Source of the DNA: Cohnella thermotolerans DSM 17683
GTDB lineage: Bacteria; Bacillota; Bacilli; Paenibacillales; Paenibacillaceae
DNA: 62,034 bases
Assembly (NCBI RefSeq): GCF_000429825.1
Contig: NZ_KE386961.1
Coordinates: 29,702-91,735 of the forward strand
Direction: 5' to 3'
Under the pieces are notes generated by a model. It saw nothing but the letters and a program-made list of their open reading frames with translations. It was not told where the DNA came from and made no database searches. Each line of letters opens with the position of its first letter. Positions within the stretch are counted from its first letter, which is position 1. Both the position numbers and the translations under genes were made by a program. This document shows positions 59,759-62,034 of the stretch, one piece after another.

Positions 59759-60379
59759 CTACTCGTATAAGTAAGCCTCGCGATCCATGAGAGAAAGAAA
59801 CTGCCGGACGATCTGCTCGTCGAATTGCGTACCGCTGTGGCGGATCAGCTCTTGCTTGGCATCTTCATATGTAAGGCGTGTGCGGTACGACCGCGCAGTC
59901 ACCATGGAGTCGAACGCGTCGATAACGGTGCAGATGCGAGCCAGGTACGGAATTTGCCGGCCCTTCAGACCGTACGGATAACCCCCGCCGTCCCAACGCT
60001 CGTGGTGGTGCTTGACGATGTCGATCGACGCCGGGTCGATCCCTTTGTCCATTTCAAGAATTTCAGCCCCCAATTCGGGGTGCAGCTTCATCATTCTCCA
60101 TTGCGCTTCCGACAACGGGCCCGCCTGATCGAGCAACCTTCGCGGCAGCAGCAGCTTTCCGAGATCGTGGAGGAAGCAGCCGTGCATGAGCCGCTTCCGC
60201 GCCTCGGTCGGCAGCTTGAGCCCTGCTCCGACCCGTTCCGCCATCAGTGCGACGCGAACGCAGTGATCGTACGTTTCCCTGCTTTTCGACTGCAAATCCC
60301 TCATCCACTTGGCCGCAGGTATGTTCCCCCACATGAAGGAACCTTGAATCCATGACAGTCCAGCGCTTGTCTTGTTCAT
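59759..60379 (-). CDS. HD-GYP domain phosphodiesterase-like protein
   Basis: 206 residues, essentially a stand-alone HD-GYP domain. Metal residues His71-Asp72 in LHDLGKLLLP, H100, and HHHERWDGGGYP (124-135) with the GYP loop, then IDAFDSMVTARSYR. The family hydrolyses c-di-GMP to pGpG/GMP; many members carry a sensor domain, and none is present here. The ATG at 60379 has GAGGT 5 bases upstream. Confidence 0.9.
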   Translation of the reverse strand: MNKTSAGLSWIQGSFMWGNIPAAKWMRDLQSKSRETYDHCVRVALMAERVGAGLKLPTEARKRLMHGCFLHDLGKLLLPRRLLDQAGPLSEAQWRMMKLHPELGAEILEMDKGIDPASIDIVKHHHERWDGGGYPYGLKGRQIPYLARICTVIDAFDSMVTARSYRTRLTYEDAKQELIRHSGTQFDEQIVRQFLSLMDREAYLYE

Positions 60380-60544
60380 CTCACACCTCACCGTTCGCCG
60401 AACAGAAACTCCCTCGATGCGGAATGCTCCTCTTTTGCGATTTATTGTGGCAATCGTAACGATATGCCGGTTCCATTCCGGTCTCCGGTCCCTTGCTTGC
60501 GAATCGCCGGATTGATTCTCAAGTCCCTCTTCTAGCACCGAACG

Positions 60545-60573
60545 TCGATAATGGAAGGCACATATCGTACAAT
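60545..60573 (+). promoter_or_regulatory. Candidate promoter of the tyrosine recombinase gene
   Basis: TCGATA (60545-60550), 17-bp spacer, TACAAT (60568-60573). The -10 lies inside the left arm of the dif-like site. Confidence 0.55.
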
Positions 60574-60589
60574 AGTAGTTATACGACAT
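60562..60589 (+). other. dif-like core recombination site
   Basis: ATATCGTACAA-TAGTAG-TTATACGACAT: two 11-bp arms, complementary at 9 of 11 positions, around a 6-bp centre. This is the layout of Xer/tyrosine recombinase crossover sites. Its right arm and part of the centre recur inverted beyond the gene. Confidence 0.6.
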
Positions 60590-60610
60590 CCGGAAAGGAG
60601 GATAGAAAGC

Positions 60611-61573
60611 ATGTTGACAGAGGAGCCTGCAACCAGAGAGCTTAGTCTGGAAGCCTATAGTGCCGAAGACGACGACAGCCGCATTGTTCGCATGTTTCTC
60701 GCTTCCTGCAACCTCTCGGCGAATACGATCCGCAATTATTATCGCGCGATCGAGAGATTCCGAGCGTTCGTGTCCTACAAGCCTTTGGCGAAAGTGACGT
60801 GGAGAGAAATCGAAGCGTTCAAAGCCTGTCTGATCAAAGGAGGCTACAGCTACTCCACGCTTCCTCTCGCTCCCGCGAGCGTAGCCGCTTATATCGCGCC
60901 GCTGAAATCCCTTTACAAATGGGGCAGCGACGCCAACATCGGTCTGTTCCCGTACAACCCGACGACAAGCATCCGGCTTCCGCAAGTTCCGGTAACGAGC
61001 AGACGCCGTTATTTGACGAGGGGAGAAGTCGGCAAATTGCTGCAATGTCTCAAAATGCAAGGGCAGAGAAATTACTTGATCGGGCTCTCGCTTGTGCTGC
61101 TGGGCACCCGCGTGTCGGAACTGGTGGCTATCCGATTCGGGGACTTCTACCCGGATCCGGACGAGAGGGGCATTTGGCTGTCCATTAAAGGAGGAAAAGG
61201 AGGAAAAAATCGCGAGATCAAAGTTCCTTCGCAGTTATGGGAGCTGTTCGAGAGCTATGCGCATCACCTTGCCAAGGGGGGCAGCCCATCGCCGGATCTG
61301 CGCCTGTTTCCTTTGTCGACAAGGCAGATTGAGCGCATCATCAGCGATGCCGGCGAGAGAAGCGCCATTCGCAAGAAGCTGTCTCCGCACTGGCTCAGGC
61401 ATACGAATGCGACGCTCGCGCTGCTGAACGGAGCTTCCCTGCAGCAAGTTCAGGAGACGCTTGGCCACTCGCACATCAATACGACGCAGAGGTACTTGCA
61501 CACGGTGGAACAGTTGAACAAGACCGCCCCCGATTTCGTACAGGAGTACCTCCACGAGTATATCGTCAATTAA
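60611..61573 (+). CDS. XerC/D-like tyrosine recombinase
   Basis: 320 residues: SAM-like core-binding domain (about 20-110) and catalytic domain (about 130-315). Catalytic residues visible: R167 (LGTRVSELV), a Lys in the GGKGGK hairpin, H260 and R263 (HWLRH), H286 (GHSHINT) and the Tyr nucleophile 295 (RYLHT). The ATG at 60611 has AAAGGAGG 9 bases upstream. Inverted copies of a candidate crossover site flank the gene, and one lies in its promoter. It may invert or move its own segment (inference). It is not the chromosomal XerC/D by context. Confidence 0.9.
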   Translation: MLTEEPATRELSLEAYSAEDDDSRIVRMFLASCNLSANTIRNYYRAIERFRAFVSYKPLAKVTWREIEAFKACLIKGGYSYSTLPLAPASVAAYIAPLKSLYKWGSDANIGLFPYNPTTSIRLPQVPVTSRRRYLTRGEVGKLLQCLKMQGQRNYLIGLSLVLLGTRVSELVAIRFGDFYPDPDERGIWLSIKGGKGGKNREIKVPSQLWELFESYAHHLAKGGSPSPDLRLFPLSTRQIERIISDAGERSAIRKKLSPHWLRHTNATLALLNGASLQQVQETLGHSHINTTQRYLHTVEQLNKTAPDFVQEYLHEYIVN

Positions 61574-61604
61574 TGCGGTTATCTGCTTGCGGACCTACAG
61601 GATG

Positions 61605-61640
61605 CGAAAAATTTAGGCCCTAGAGCCCAAATTTTTTCGA
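61605..61640 (+). terminator. Terminator of the recombinase gene
   Basis: Hairpin CGAAAAATTT-GG / CC-AAATTTTTTCG with a T6 run, about 32 bases past the stop. A/T-rich, likely active on both strands. Confidence 0.7.
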
Positions 61641-61700
61641 TTAATAAACAAAATTTTGCAATTTTTGTGCAGGATCGTGACGAACGATGTCGTATAACTA

Positions 61701-62034
61701 GGGCTTGCTGAACAAGATCAATTTAAGCTGCTCCCAACGCATGAGCCTAGACCGTGATTTTCTTTGCGGTTTTCATGCAAAAAATCGGACGGAACGCAAT
61801 GAATCTGAAAAAAGAGAAAAAAAGAACCCGCAGTCGCCGTTCCAGGTTCATAACCAGAAACTGGATAGCGATGACAGTTAAACTTGTATGAGCACCGCGG
61901 GAGCAAATTCGGCCCAAACCCAACTTGCGTTTGCCTTCGCCGAACTTTCCTTCGATCGCATTGCGCTGTGCAGCGTCTTGCTTCTCTTGCTTTCGATCAT
62001 CGGCGTCACGTTGTTCTTTGGATGGCCTGCCAAG
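61701..62034 (-). mobile_element. End of an IS5-type insertion sequence
   Basis: Begins with GGGCTTGCTGAACAAG directly after the CTA of the outer inverted repeat, and carries the C-terminal part of a transposase. The other end lies beyond the window, so the element's length and target duplication cannot be checked. Confidence 0.65.
61747..62034 (-). CDS. IS5-family transposase, C-terminal part
   Basis: The last 95 codons are visible. They contain RNAIEGKFGEGKRKLGLGRI and VIAIQFLVMNLERRLRVLF, the typical end of IS5-type (ISL2/IS1182-like) DDE transposases, with the final Glu of the triad in the IEGKFGEGK region. The 5' part lies beyond the right edge. After the conserved end about 25 further residues precede the TAG. 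Likely intact here, but unproven. Confidence 0.85.
   Translation of the reverse strand, partial: LGRPSKEQRDADDRKQEKQDAAQRNAIEGKFGEGKRKLGLGRICSRGAHTSLTVIAIQFLVMNLERRLRVLFFSFFRFIAFRPIFCMKTAKKITV

Larger units (their letters stand above)
60576..61700. repeat. 15-bp perfect inverted repeat flanking the recombinase gene
   Basis: TAGTTATACGACATC at 60576-60590 and its exact complement GATGTCGTATAACTA at 61686-61700 enclose the recombinase gene and its terminator. Confidence 0.9.

Noticed and set aside
59759..61060. HD-GYP protein extended upstream to about 433 residues
   Set aside because: The upstream part has no domain, overlaps the recombinase gene, and the ATG at 60379 has a good ribosome binding site.

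Overview
The window is chromosomal DNA of a spore-forming, high-GC Firmicute of the Paenibacillaceae (Paenibacillus/Cohnella-like; inferred from gene order and protein families, not from a 16S gene, which is absent). Evidence: spoIIQ, spoIID and spoIIR; an atp operon in the usual Firmicute setting; a bacillithiol-disulfide-reductase type ypdA; an SLH-domain exoprotein; and the order prfA-prmC-spoIIR-ywlC-mntP-ywlE-rpiB-ywlG-glyA-upp-wecB-atp-murA-spoIID-spoIIQ, which follows the Bacillus subtilis backbone. Nearly all backbone genes lie on the minus strand, so transcription runs from high to low coordinates.

Region by region. 1-8.7 kb: start of an edge gene, spoIIQ, spoIID, a plus-strand IS1595-derived gene with a LexA-like box in its promoter, murA, a DUF1146 gene and an SLH subtilase. 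9.0-19.1 kb: an 11-gene nuo operon (nuoA-D, H-N) without nuoE, nuoF or nuoG. 19.4-21.8 kb: dps and a Fur-controlled two-gene iron uptake unit. 21.9-27.1 kb: membrane glycosyltransferase, GT2 glycosyltransferase, membrane phosphodiesterase and ypdA. 27.3-34.4 kb: the F1Fo ATP synthase operon. 34.8-36.6 kb: wecB and upp. 36.9-42.4 kb: an insertion relative to the B. subtilis order, with namA, a pspA-DUF350-DUF4178-DUF4247 envelope-stress operon behind a sigma-W-type promoter, and a c-di-AMP (ydaO) riboswitch plus attenuator in front of a KamA-like protein that lacks its catalytic residues. 42.5-50.9 kb: glyA, ywlG and rpiB behind a ZTP riboswitch, then ywlE, mntP (with a strongly folded leader), ywlC, spoIIR, a 52-bp tandem hairpin repeat, prmC and prfA. 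51-60.4 kb: accessory genes (a frameshifted EamA transporter with a divergent LysR; a YhgE-type exporter with a divergent MarR and twin operators; ychF; a cytochrome-molybdoenzyme fusion; a lipoprotein; an HD-GYP protein). 60.5-62 kb: a tyrosine recombinase flanked by a perfect 15-bp inverted repeat, the outer copy abutting an IS5-type element that runs off the right edge.

The genes combine energy metabolism (nuo, atp), envelope building and stress (murA, wecB, GT/PDE genes, psp module, YhgE), engulfment-stage sporulation (spoIID, spoIIQ, spoIIR), translation and modification (prfA, prmC, ywlC, ychF) and one-carbon metabolism (glyA). The most unusual points are the c-di-AMP riboswitch on a KamA pseudoenzyme, the recombinase with a dif-like site in its own promoter, the LexA-type control of a degenerate transposase, and the mntP leader that hides its ribosome binding site. 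No tRNA, rRNA or CRISPR array was seen.
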